This document shows positions 1 through 54,700 of a stretch of 64,000 nucleotides of DNA, one piece after another. The translations under genes and the position numbers were made by a program. The DNA is from Patiria pectinifera. Its lineage: Eukaryota > Echinodermata > Asteroidea > Valvatida > Asterinidae. Where the stretch lies: positions 15,204,197 through 15,268,196 of the forward strand of contig CM057149.1 of the NCBI GenBank assembly GCA_029964075.1. The letters run 5' to 3'. The notes beneath the pieces are model-generated. The model did no database searches. It saw only the letters and a list, made by a program, of their open reading frames with translations, and was not told the origin of the DNA. Each line of letters opens with the position of its first letter. Position 1 is the stretch's first letter.

Positions 1-890
1 TGCCTGATTTTATCATTATACAGGTCGGCTCCAACGACATTGGCTTTGTGAATTAGCAACTCTTAAATATTATGGCGAGGCAGTGTCTCTCCATAACGCG
101 GGAGATACTGCCACAAACTATCATGTTTTTTTTCGGAAATTTTGCTACATATAACTTACGATAATGCCCTTAAACAATCGGCTATTGAGCTCACCAGACA
201 CTCTGTGAACAGGTACATGAAGTGCTTGTTCCGAAATGCTCCGGGGGCATTTGCCACCCTCAAATTCAATGGTGGGCTTCAGTGTTATATCAGTCAGATG
301 ACGTTCATCCGACTGATGAAGGCTGCTCAATCATTTTGGGCAACTTCTACAACATGATTTCGGTCTATTGCTCAGCATGTTTTCCTCGCCGTTACTACCT
401 GAGGCTATTTGGCGGCTGTCATGTTGCGGACCTCCGTCCGCAGCATGTCCGCTTTGCGGGAATTCCATTCCGAGACCACAAATAGGCCTCAGATTTTGGC
501 CATTTTATTCTCTTTTTATGATGCTTCAGGGATTTTGCGGGTAAAGCACTTGACCCCTGCTTTTGTCGGTTCAGGCACAAGATGATTACGGGATTAATCA
601 CAAAAGGCAGTCTGTACTATTACCTAGTTTGTTGATTGATTTATACATCAGTTACACTTGAAGTTATGTATCATTATTTGAGCAATATCGCAAACAAGCT
701 TATGCCGAAACACGGCCACACAAGTTTTGCTTTTGGTTTTAAGATATTGCTTTTAATAGTTGGCCATTCTGATGTGGTTTAATGGATGATTAATTGTTTC
801 TTATTATATGGCTCATGGTATTTGTATACTCAGATAATGACGGTTACATTGTGTACTATTACTGATTCTGGTTTTGCATCTTAATTATCT
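1..890. other. Intergenic, no gene seen
   Basis: No splice-bounded coding exon, RNA gene or transposon end could be supported here. Short open frames exist on both strands but show no domain or codon pattern. Confidence 0.5.
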
Positions 891-899
891 TGCTCATGG

Positions 900-1660
900 C
901 AATTGCAGTTCCGCGTCACCAGTTCGGACCGGAATTAACAGTATCAGTACTGTATTGCTTATAATTGCGGTTTTGCTATCAAGCTTTGGAGGGGAGCAGA
1001 CTTTGACAAGATTGTTTTAACTATACTTGCTAAGTATAATTGCAGTTCTGCGCTATCAGCTTCGGGCGGGAACAATCTGTGATAATACATTGCTTAACAA
1101 TCTGTGATATTTTTGCTAATTGCTGTTCTGCGCTATCAGCTTCGGGCGGGAACAAACTGTGAGAATAATGCTAAACAATCTGTGATATTATTGCTGTGTA
1201 TAATTGCAGTTCTGCGCTATCAGCTTCGGGCGGGAACAATCTGTGAGAATAATGCTGAACAATCTGTGATATTATTGCTGTGTATAATGGCAGTTCTGCG
1301 CTATCAGCTTCGGGCGGGAACAATCTGTGAGAATAATGCTGAACAATCTGTGGTATTGTTGCTATGTTTACATGTAATTGCTGTTCTGCGCTATCAGCTT
1401 CGGGCGGGAACAATCTGTGAGAATAATGCTGAAACAATCTGTGGTATTGTTGCTATGTATACATATAATTGCAGTTCTGCGCTATCAGCTTCGGGCGGGA
1501 ACTATCTGTGAGAATATTGCTGAACAATCTGTGTTTTTATTGCTATGTTTAATTGCCGTTCTGCGCTATCAGCTTCGGGCGGGAACAACCTTTTACGTTA
1601 TTGCCAAATATATTTGCAGTTCTGCGCTATCAGCTTCGGGCGGGAACATGATGTTTGGCA
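900..1660. repeat. Minisatellite, ~85 bp period
   Basis: Eight near-identical copies of a core containing GCGCTATCAGCTTCGGGCGG begin near 1041, 1121, 1205, 1288, 1379, 1470, 1554 and 1615 (spacing about 61 to 92 bp). Two decayed copies lie upstream near 904 and 966. The spacer between cores carries a shorter sub-repeat containing AACAATCTGTGA, once or twice per unit. The array is open in frames on both strands, but this follows from the repeat and is not evidence of a protein. Confidence 0.9.
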
Positions 1661-1756
1661 TATTGAATAAACGGCTGCTCAGGCCACAGGTAACAAAGAA
1701 TGCTGAGTGTGCAGCCTCTGATTCCGGTCTCTTGTGTCTTTGGTAGCATGCGGGGA

Positions 1757-2250
1757 TAATGGCAATTCATGTAGCTTGATGGCCTCGTTTGGGCGTTTCT
1801 TTGACCGATCGGTGTTTGTTCCAAGATGGGGATTACGTTGTTTAGATGAATTTTCCGCTTGAAAGATAAGCTCTCGGAGAAGTCAGTTCATTTTGTTGCC
1901 TTTTGAGTCACATTTTCCCCCTCTCCTCCCCCGGTGAGAAGACCTAAATACAGCGGTCCCAGGGGCGGATCAAGGAATTTTGGCGGGGGGGGGGGGATCA
2001 TCAGCAAACAATTCTGAAATGCAGACGTTTTTTTATCCGGACACCTGGCCTCCGAAAATCAATAGGTGAGGAGGGGGGGGGGGGGGGCTCGGCTCGTACC
2101 ATCTTTTCAATGGGGGTGCTGTTCAAACCAGACGATTATTAACACTATTGTTACAAATACATGTAAAGTGTACGAATACCCCCACACCAAGCTGGCTCTG
2201 CATGTCTGTATTTTGGGCACAGGCGGACATCATCATTAACAGTAAAGTAT
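1757..2250 (+). repeat. Dispersed ~500 bp repeat, copy 1
   Basis: This stretch, starting TAATGGCAATTCATGTAGCT and ending near GCGGACATCATCATTA, recurs in the same orientation at about 62053-62555 with only scattered differences. It includes two G-runs. No coding capacity is visible. The family is not recognised; an internal GGGGCGGATC motif resembles the ends of small hAT-like elements elsewhere in the window. Confidence 0.8.
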
Positions 2251-2336
2251 TTATTGCGTTGTGCGACATTATCACATCGCTTATTCTTTCAAGTCAAGCA
2301 AGTTCTAATTAACACTCAGCGAGCAGACTGAACGAT

Positions 2337-2399
2337 AGCCCCACTAGTGTGGCCGTCGGTATGCTGCGCTGAACCTAAGACGGCCACACTAGTGGGGCT
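2337..2399. repeat. Perfect 21 bp-stem hairpin
   Basis: Arms 2337-2357 and 2379-2399 are exact reverse complements, separated by a 21 bp loop. The arms begin AGCCCCACTAGTGTGGCC. This could be a tiny foldback element or a transcribed hairpin; there is no promoter evidence. Confidence 0.8.
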
Positions 2400-2419
2400 A
2401 ACTGAACGATTACAATTGA

Positions 2420-3200
2420 GTTTCGTGTATGGTTTCTACTACTGCAAGTCTACTTGTGTAATCAGTAATGACAAAGGATCTAGCTTAAGATAAAAAACAT
2501 CTGCCTCATTCAAGTTTTTCTTAGGATCACAGATATAACACATTTACAAGCTCAAAAAGGTGTTCACCAAATTCTAAAAACACAACAAATATCTTGATCA
2601 TAGAAAATAAATACATAACGCGCTGTGCTCCTTTTTGTTCATTTGTGTCCCATTCACACCATTTAAACCTGTCGACAATTTTAATCTACCAGGTTAAACC
2701 TTATCAACAAATTTCCATGGTAATCATTGCAATGATTACAGTCACCATAAAACAATGCATTGTATTGAATCTTCCTACAGGTGTTTCGCGTGATATGGAT
2801 ATCAAGGCAAATATACCATTGTTAAAGAAAGCTGTAGAAAAGGCAGTATAATATGAATCGTATTTAGCAAACACGTACTGTGCTCAACAAATATGTTAGC
2901 TTAGCATAGTTCCATTTTGATTGGTCAACATTTTCCAATAGTGAATTGGGGAAAGAGTAGCGTCTATACATGTTTTCACAACGATAGCAAAGGTCCCGGG
3001 GTACATGCGGTATCAGTCAAGTCACTACTACTAAGAAAATATGTAATACATTCCGCACTAATGCTAAAAATAGAATCTGAACATGATGACGTCACGCAAT
3101 GAAATTACTCGTAATTGGGTGGGCTTAGTGCAAATTATATAATTTTAATTTTAAATAAAATCATTTCGACATAAAGAGACGCAGCAAAAATCACAAACTA
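2420..3200. other. Intergenic, no gene seen
   Basis: AT-rich sequence with no recognisable exon, RNA or repeat. An 85-codon frame at 2594-2851 lacks any domain. Confidence 0.4.
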
Positions 3201-3204
3201 GACT

Positions 3205-3575
3205 TAAGGCCAAAAAAAAAGTCTCCGGTTTCTGGATGGAGCTTGCCCAAAAAGTGGTGCGGCGACACGGCTTTTTTTTTTTACCTGATTTTTTTTGCTT
3301 CAAATGTCGGCTGATGACTGCAAATGGTGCCCGACTAAACTTAGTGCAAATATATGGGCGTCCAGAGAGGCCACATACAGCTTATTCTCGACCATAACCC
3401 AATCTAAAAGCACGTTAAAATTGTGAAGCAGCAGGATTCCAGTTAAACCAGTGAGTTTGGCGGTTTTGAGACATCATCTTTCATTGAAAAAAAAAAACTT
3501 TTTCATTTTGCCGACACGCATGGCTACGGCGACGCGCGGGCATACCAGAAACCGGAGACTTTTTTTTTTGGCCTA
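3205..3575. mobile_element. MITE with ~28 bp inverted ends, copy 1
   Basis: The left end (GGCC, A-run, GTCTCCGGTTTCTGG) is mirrored at the right end (CCAGAAACCGGAGAC, T-run, GGCC). A second, diverged copy lies at 14293-14661 with the same interior (GGTGCGGCGAC near the left end). There is no coding capacity, so it is a non-autonomous DNA transposon. The superfamily is undetermined because the target duplication is not clear. Confidence 0.8.
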
Positions 3576-3589
3576 AATTACACCACAGA

Positions 3590-4410
3590 TATTTTGAAAC
3601 ATTCCTGTGGAGAATGCGCACACAATCCAGGCTAAACGCAAAGCTCGTCTGCAAAGTTGAACTTGGTTGAACTGACTGCGTGTGCTGAGTCGAGGCCCAT
3701 TCAGAATGCACGTATTGACAAGCTGGGGCTATGTCACACTTGACTAAGTACCATGAATTTGGTTCATTTTTTGCTTTTGACTGCATGACTAACAGTAAAA
3801 AGATAAGGCGACCTGACGTACCAATCTTAAGCCTAGTTTAATATCGACGTCAGACTGTGCAGTGCTCGGAACCGTCGGAACCGGGCTCGGGTTCAACTCT
3901 GCCGATCGTGTGCGAGATAGTTTGCATCCGTCTAGGTTGTCGATGACATTTGCGGATGAAATGTTTCCAGATGTCGGCGTTGCAATCTGGGTCTTGTTTG
4001 CGTGGCTCTCAGCGTTTGTTATATCGCTATGGAAACTAGGCTTTAACGAGATCTTCTTCAGAGTAAATGTTCATCTCTAATTTTCGTGTGAAAGATCAAG
4101 GTGTTTTTTTTGCCCGCACTTTAAAGTCAGGACTAAGGAAATTCGGCAAACACATAAATGCAAGATACTAATCAAGTGCAGTGTTATTTGTTATAGCACG
4201 GTTAACCTCTGGCTCCAAGGATCGATGGTTTGAATCCGTACCGAAACAAGCTCGCCCCTCAATTCTGGGCGCATTCGAACCTTGATAAGAAGAGCACTGT
4301 TAACACAAACACCCTGCTTATAACAAAGAAAACTGTAGATTCCAAGTCTCCGTTTTTCTTTGTTTTCCATTACTGATAACACAAGGTAACTGTTGCAAGT
4401 CCCAAGGATC
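3590..4410. other. Intergenic, no gene seen
   Basis: Two open frames (3862-4080 plus and 3481-3786 minus) have no recognisable domain and no supporting splice context. Nothing else is visible. Confidence 0.4.
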
Positions 4411-4420
4411 TTGTTGCAAA

Positions 4421-4744
4421 CAAGGGCGGATCCAGAATACAATTCTTGGGGGGGGGGGCCAAAAGCAAAAATTTTGTGTCCCGAAAAGTGGGTCAAAAAA
4501 TTACGGCGTGGGATTCGGGGGCCGCTTAAGGGGCCCGAAAATTTTTGGGATTCTCGATGCTCTGTGGTGCGATCTGTGGCAATTTCTGACCACTTTAGCC
4601 AATGTTTTTTGAGGAAAAGATGTTGGTGTACTCATTGCCTGCCTTTATTGCGACGTCACATAAAAAACCCCAATTGGTTTGGGGTTTTTTTTTGGGGGGG
4701 GGGGATGTCCCCCTTTGGCCCCCCCCCCCCTGGATCCGGCTTTG
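4421..4744. mobile_element. hAT-like MITE, 8 bp TSD GTTGCAAA
   Basis: The element starts CAAGGGCGGATCCAG and ends CTGGATCCGGCTTTG. It is flanked by an exact 8 bp duplication, GTTGCAAA, at 4413-4420 and 4745-4752. An 8 bp target duplication with CA..TG ends fits the hAT superfamily. The interior is G-run and C-run rich with no transposase. A related copy lies at 49407-49705. Confidence 0.8.
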
Positions 4745-5201
4745 GTTGCAAAGGTGCTCGACTGTATTAGGACTTGTATTCCAATATACAATAAAGTCCC
4801 TTCAGCAGCATGAGTGATATAATTTCGTCATGCTTGTAATTTCGACATGCTTGTATTTGCACGTAAAAAAAGGTGTTGAATACGGGGAAAGCAATGTCGA
4901 TATTTCTGAAGAACTATTCAGGCATAAACACGGAAATAAATGGTTCATGTGTTGTGTGTATGATACGTAGGCCCAATAGGTACACGGTATTCGTGCTGCT
5001 TATAGCAAGGCAAGTTTACATGCTGTATAACGATACAATTTGGTGGGAGCCATTTTAAGATCCTTCTCATGGTCATTACTACTTCATATTTTATTGCAAA
5101 ACATTTCTCTTGTTGAACTAATTGTCCAGTATGACAATCACATCTACTGTGGAAAAGGGCTAAGATTTTCCACGGAGTTTTTTTTCGGAACTGATTTGAG
5201 G

Positions 5202-48865
<43,664 letters not shown>

Positions 48866-49406
48866 ATGATACAAATGACAGGATATACACATTGAGACGA
48901 TTGGATACAAGACCTGCCCCCTCAAAAACAAAATTTACATTTGGATGAGATCACTATGCAAAGCTTCAAGTTGGCAGAAATTGAAAACAAAAACCTGCAA
49001 GTTCAAGCATTTCATTAATGTGATGCATGAATTTTACACTGATATAACTCTGTGTGCAGGTTGACTAGATTATGTTATGTAATCTTGTATAAAGAGTTCT
49101 TTTCTTTCGCGTACATATTCACCATTATCATTTAATTAGAGTTAGACCAGTCGAACTACCGTATATATCGTAAGTTCGGACTAAAGTAGTAATATTTTAT
49201 AACTTTTAGCGTTGATATAATGCTTCTGTATTGGTATATAATCCAGTCTTTATTTTTAAAAATTTTAACAGCTTTTATGTTAATTAACAAGTTAACTCGA
49301 CCAATTATGATCGAGAAAAAGTATAAAGGAGCTTAAACTTGCTTAAAGTTATATATCTTTTATATTTACAGTTAGTTTTTTTCGGCATTCTCCGTGGTCT
49401 ATTACA
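48866..49406. other. Probable 3' UTR and downstream intergenic
   Basis: AT-rich sequence after the receptor stop. I see no clear AATAAA within the first 500 bp, so the 3' end is not placed. Confidence 0.4.
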
Positions 49407-49705
49407 CAAGGGCGGATCCAGAACACAATTCTGGGGGGGGGGGGAATTTTGGTCCCCAAAAAGTGTGTCCCAAAAAATGACGGCGTGGGGTTCGGTGCCC
49501 GCTTAAGGGCCCTGAAAATATTTTGGATTCTAGATGCTCTGTGGTGCGATCTGAGGCAATTTCTGACCACTTTAACCAATGTTTTTTTTTAGGAGAAGAT
49601 GGTGGTGCACTCATTGCCTGCCTTTATTGCGAAGTCACTAAAAAAGAAATTGATTCTTTTTTTGGGGGGGGCATGGCCCCCTTTGGCACCCCCCCTGGAC
49701 CCGCC
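49407..49705. mobile_element. hAT-like MITE, relative of 4421
   Basis: Ends CAAGGGCGGATCCAG and CTGGACCCGCCCTTG are inverted, and the interior matches 4421-4744. No 8 bp duplication could be seen, so it is older or its flanks have changed. Confidence 0.7.
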
Positions 49706-49842
49706 CTTGTTAGATCTGCAATAGAAAGTATCGTATATTTTGTATATCTATAGGCCTACGCTTTCAAGTTCGCGTGAAACGGCACGCCTTAATTCCGAAC
49801 TTAAAAAAATTAATTCAGCTGATCCATGACAATTAACACATT

Positions 49843-50115
49843 CGTGGGCGTCGCCAGGGTATCTTATAGAGGGGGCAAAGCACATTTCCCCCAAAATCCC
49901 TGTATTTTCCAGCAGTTGTCGATTTATCATTTTTCGGGGGTGGGAATTCAGGGACATTATGCCCACACCAATTAAATTAACAGCCTTATTACTTCGCGCC
50001 TCTTTTTCTTTATTTTTGTTCCCGTTTTTTCCTCCTTTTTTTGGCTTTTCCGGGGGGGGGGAGGAATCCCCCCTTGCGCCTCCCCCGCCCCGCCCCCCCC
50101 CACCCCGCGACGCCA
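49843..50115. mobile_element. G-run element, relative of 11127
   Basis: GTGGGCGTCGCCAGG at the left and CCCGCGACGCCAAT at the right. The interior has C-runs and a T-rich stretch as in 11127-11412. Confidence 0.55.
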
Positions 50116-51410
50116 ATTCATGTTGCGTGCTATATGATTCCCGTGATTGAGGTAAATAAATTGGGATAAAAGGAAACAATACACAGAATATAGAAATTTT
50201 CAGTATCTCTCTTTTATTATAAAAAGGAAACAGCGTACTGACAATCATGCACCAGCAAAATATTTAATCTGAATTCAGCATACAAACGATTAGTACTGTT
50301 TCTTATTAGTTATTTCAATTATTCATTACGAAAATGGCTTTTAGTTTTAACTCCTTAGCAAATGTATTAGGAGCAGATGCATACAACTGAAATGTATAGA
50401 ACCAAATTGTCATACTATACTCTATATGCAATACTCATTGGATATTAACTATCGCACCGGCCCTTTTTTCTATAACTGAATTAAGATCAAAAGTTAGTTG
50501 AAGTTTCTTAATTGCGGTAAAATGTTTTTGTTGAAGAATAAAATTGAATACGCTGAAGGCAAACCTATTTAAAGGCGTACATTGTCCTGATAATTGCCGA
50601 GATTTGTATGTTTAAGATGTTTACTTATCCTATTTCAAAACCTTCCGGTTGAGAGGAAACTATTATTGTCGCACTGTTCTTGAGATAGAAAAGACGAAAA
50701 ATCCGGGGGCGGGGGGGGGGGGGGTTGCGTCTGACGTACACTTACGCTTTCTCGCATGTCGGCAGCATGTCGGCAGAATGCGATTTCTCAGTCAAAAATG
50801 TCGACCCGAAATTCGTTCTCACAAGAATAATGCGCCTATCAAGTGTTTCCCCCACCCTTCCCCTCGCGCTACCCCAGGTCCGATGTCGGGATTTGGTCAC
50901 GTTTTTCATGCCCCAGGGTGGGGATTTTGGTCACTCAAATTACATTGTTAACATTGGCGTACTAATGGAAAGGCATTCACTAGTGTGCCCCACGTATATA
51001 AGTCGGGGCATGGTCGGGGATTGTCACTTAAATTTTGCCCGAGGGGTGGGAATTTTGTCACTTCAAAAGTGACAATCCCCACGTCTTGGGTGGGGCAGCC
51101 CGGGAGGGGAGGGGTGGGGGAACCAATTGATAAGCGCATAACACAAACCAACTTTTTAAAGGATAGTTGTAATTTTTGTGGACGCTTTTACTTTTAAATT
51201 CTCTTTCCAATTAAATGGGTTTTACGTTTAAAATGCGTTTTGTAGCCCAATTGGGCGTTTTCCAGGACATAGTGTCGCTTCAATGGGGTGAATTTAAAAT
51301 GTTATAGCGGCATGAATTGTGAATACGATCTTCAGTAGCACGCAGGAGTCAAATTAAAAAGTGTTAGTATTTAAGCCCAAAACCCTATTATCATAAAGTG
51401 TTAAGTTGTT
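50116..51410. other. Intergenic between convergent genes
   Basis: G-run and C-run patches at about 50706-50725 and 51090-51120. A dyad of GTGGGGATTTTGGTCACT-like blocks lies at 50910-51080. No exon was recognised. Confidence 0.4.
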
Positions 51411-51706
51411 CAGAAGTCGTGGTGGGTTACTGTAGTCTTCAATGACGCCATCCATGCATCAGTGTGGTTATACGTGTAGGAGTTGTCCTGCATGTGAAAA
51501 ACAAAATATAGCACAGGGGCTTCAAGTTCAGATTATTAACAATGATAACAGTTCTGCGGACATTAAATCTTGAATCGTTAAATAACCCATGACGAATTTA
51601 CTAGGCCCCACCCCAATTACAGCAAAAAAAACCCGTGTGATTGAGATTTTGTCAATGTTAGCTATCTACTTACCTTGTTCCAACTCTGTATCACGTTTAA
51701 TTAGCT
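51410..51706 (-). other. Possible 3' UTR exons of the small HYR gene
   Basis: Downstream of the TAA at 51699-51697 there is a good donor (CAAG|GTAAGT near 51674) and an acceptor (CACATGCAG near 51497). A spliced 3' UTR is possible. It could also mean an alternative ending that reads past the stop in another frame. Confidence 0.35.
51697..51704 (-). CDS. Small HYR gene exon 7: stop
   Basis: After acceptor TTTGCAG the phase-1 reading gives A-N and TAA. The shortest and least certain exon of the model. Confidence 0.4.
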
Positions 51707-54700
51707 GCAAAGATATAAACAAAAAATAGGCTATAATATTTATTACTGTTCAGATGCCAATTTTCAAATGCCAATTATTAACAACTCCCCCCCCCCTCCC
51801 CTAAATTACATAAACTTATTAATAACCAGCATCATACAAAGCCTGAATAAGTCACCGTCATGTGATTGGTGGGTCGTGGATCACGTGCATTGAATAATAA
51901 TGATTCGTCCCAACGCATGCGCACGGCGCGGCCGCACAGCAAAAATAGAAGTTCCGTTCCATGTGAAGTTCCATTGCACGGACGGTCACACTATTGATGG
52001 CTCTGACCAATCAGAAGACGAGGATTTATTCGGAGTGTTGTAAAACAAATAACGAATATTTTACATTCGTGCAATGGAAAGCATTATATCATCCTGTGAC
52101 GAAGAGTGGAACATTCCATCTGCCACCTCATGAAATTATTCCTACCACAGCATTAGTTTGTATAATATGTACGGAAAATCCATCGTTGTATGTGCAACTA
52201 TTCTCAACTCACCTTCGCGAAGTTTTGCCTCCAAGGCACGGATCAGCTCGGCCGTTAGGTCACCCGTGCTGCGCTCCTCTGCTAGAATACAACATTTAAA
52301 AAATCCAAGACATTTATAAGTATATCAATGGTCGTTTCGAGGGAGAACAGCGCGGAATATAGGCCTATATGCTTGATTTTTTATTTTACTTGAATTTGAC
52401 GGCAACCTTCGTACGTACAACACAGTGCAGCTGCATTACTTTTCCCAAAATGAACGAAACAAAAACAACAGGTGATTTTGTATATCGAAGATACGTTTCC
52501 TATATGCCTCTTGATAAGAGACGTCTTGTTTTTTTTTTTTACTGAGGCTTACCCTGGGCACGTTTCTCTGCAGCCTCTCTCTCAAGAAAAGCACGCTCTG
52601 TCTCTTGGTCCTCTGGAAAAAGAAAACAAAACTTACATTTTGAAGAAAAAGATATCCAACCATTCGAATGGAAGATATTTTGTTTGAAAGTGATATTTTT
52701 TTGGTTAGAATAAAGCGTTGGTTGGAGCTTACAGGTGGACATTGTTGATCGGCCTCACACGCTTTGCTCATTTAGGCTCATCTTGTACTTTAAACGAAAC
52801 ACTTGTGCAGTATTCTATGCATTTGTGATATCTATATTGAACCCCCTTCACAAATTGGGTAGACTTTGCTCATGATCTTACTTAATGACAAGTCTCCTGT
52901 CTGCTCTTTTGGGCCAATTTTAGCTCCAATTTTACTGTTACTACTTGACAATTTAGAACTTTTTTTTCGACTATAAAATACCCTTTTTTAAATTTATAAT
53001 TTGTTTTAATTTTTTATTTTTTTTTGGTTACAATGAATGGGTTTAATTCAAAATACAAAGATTGTCTGCATGAGTTGTCAAAGGTGAGCGAATTGGGACT
53101 ATATTGCACTCCATCGTAAATATAAATTTGGAGGATTGAGGCTGTATGCCATTCTAGTGCCAGTTGCTTTTGGCGGATGCACTGTGTTAAGGTCAAGCTA
53201 TAACTCGCTTCTTTAAGCTATGAGCTCCGTGCGCTACAAAAAGAGGGCGCCCTTTTACCTAGCAACGACGTCCCATGGGCGGGACATTTCGCTGGTTGAC
53301 GCGCACCGCTCCTTGTGTGTGACCCGCGTACACCAGGGGATTTGTTCTATTTACACGCAGTGGCCGCGATTCGCGGCAAATAAATTGCAGTCAGGCAAGA
53401 TGGCGTCGGTCGGTTACCCCCACTGGATAGCTACTGAAGAGCCGCGCAATGAATGAATTTGACGCCATATTAGTGAGACCGGCTGGTGATCTACAAAGGA
53501 CAAGTTGCTGTCTTTATAGACAGCATGATTTCTTTAGTAACGTCGCGGTTCACTTGACTTATTTTGACCACCACCACTGACCAAGGTTTACTACAGTTTT
53601 TGTAACGTCGTGGTTACTTTTAAAATGCTGCAAATCACTTTTTTGGCGTTTAAAAAAAATAATAATCACTACGGAAATGTGTCCATTTTTGAACATCATA
53701 ATATGTGTACGTGACCAAAATGCGCGTCAACTGTTGATACAACGCGCGCGTATGTACGCGTAGAACGTTCGTATTATACGCGGCCATCTTCGTGAGACCT
53801 GGGCGAATTGGTCAATATGCAAAGTCTACTGTGTGAATGTTGTATGCATATCCGCTATCCAGTCTTTATATAGAGATCAGTGGTTACCCCCAACTGTACT
53901 TCCTTTGCCGGTGAGGGGGTACTTGTGAACGGAGCGGATAGCCACGCATAAATTATACCTATCGATTAAACCAGATATCATTCGTACTGCATCTGGATAT
54001 CATCCACGCGTGCTCCAGCGTGTGTAACATTTCTAGCCAGAAAAGCTAGTGAGGCAGTAGTCACGCCACCAATGAACACATTCAAGATAACGGATGATTT
54101 TGGAGTGATGAGGCTGTATCGATGTTTTACATGGTGGCAGTAAGACTTGGCCAAGTCTGGGTTGCGCTCGGTCTGTGCCTATTATGCACGCGAGGGGGGG
54201 TGCTGATGGCAGATTGATCAAGTCGGAATTGCTAACTTTTGAACCACATGTATGCACATGCTCTGAAATACATGCACACACATGTACATGTACGTATAAT
54301 ACACGTATTGTACAATGTACATACAGTGTGTGCGCATTGTTTTACGGCACGGAAGTGGAACGCGCGCTGAAGTGTACCTTGTCACTGCTTGTCGGGCTTC
54401 TGGAAAGACGTAAACTAAGTGATTTTTGCTACTTTTTAAAAAAAAATAAGATACCGACTTAAAGCAATTCCGACTTGAGTCGAGTCTAGGTGGCAGTTGG
54501 AGGATTTTGAAGGATTGAAGATGGTTCCTAGCCAAACGTGCCTAGGCGAGTAAAAAAAAAACAGATGTCGGGACTATTGCTTTAGTGAAGTTCCTCATGT
54601 AGCACTTTGAAAATTTGGGATATGATAGCGCAATTCATAAGCTTCCTTTGAGTACAAGAATCATTCAAATCACTTGGGTACTTTTCAAGTTACGGAATTT

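Noticed and set aside
1104-1746. Long open frames across the minisatellite on both strands
   Set aside because: They arise because the repeat units contain no stops in those frames; no start context, domain or splice site.
4190-4280. tRNA-like B box GGTTTGAATCC
   Set aside because: No matching A box or cloverleaf could be drawn around it.
51994-52299. Plus-strand open frame of 101 codons
   Set aside because: Overlaps helix-repeat exon 6 antisense; no domain, no splice support.
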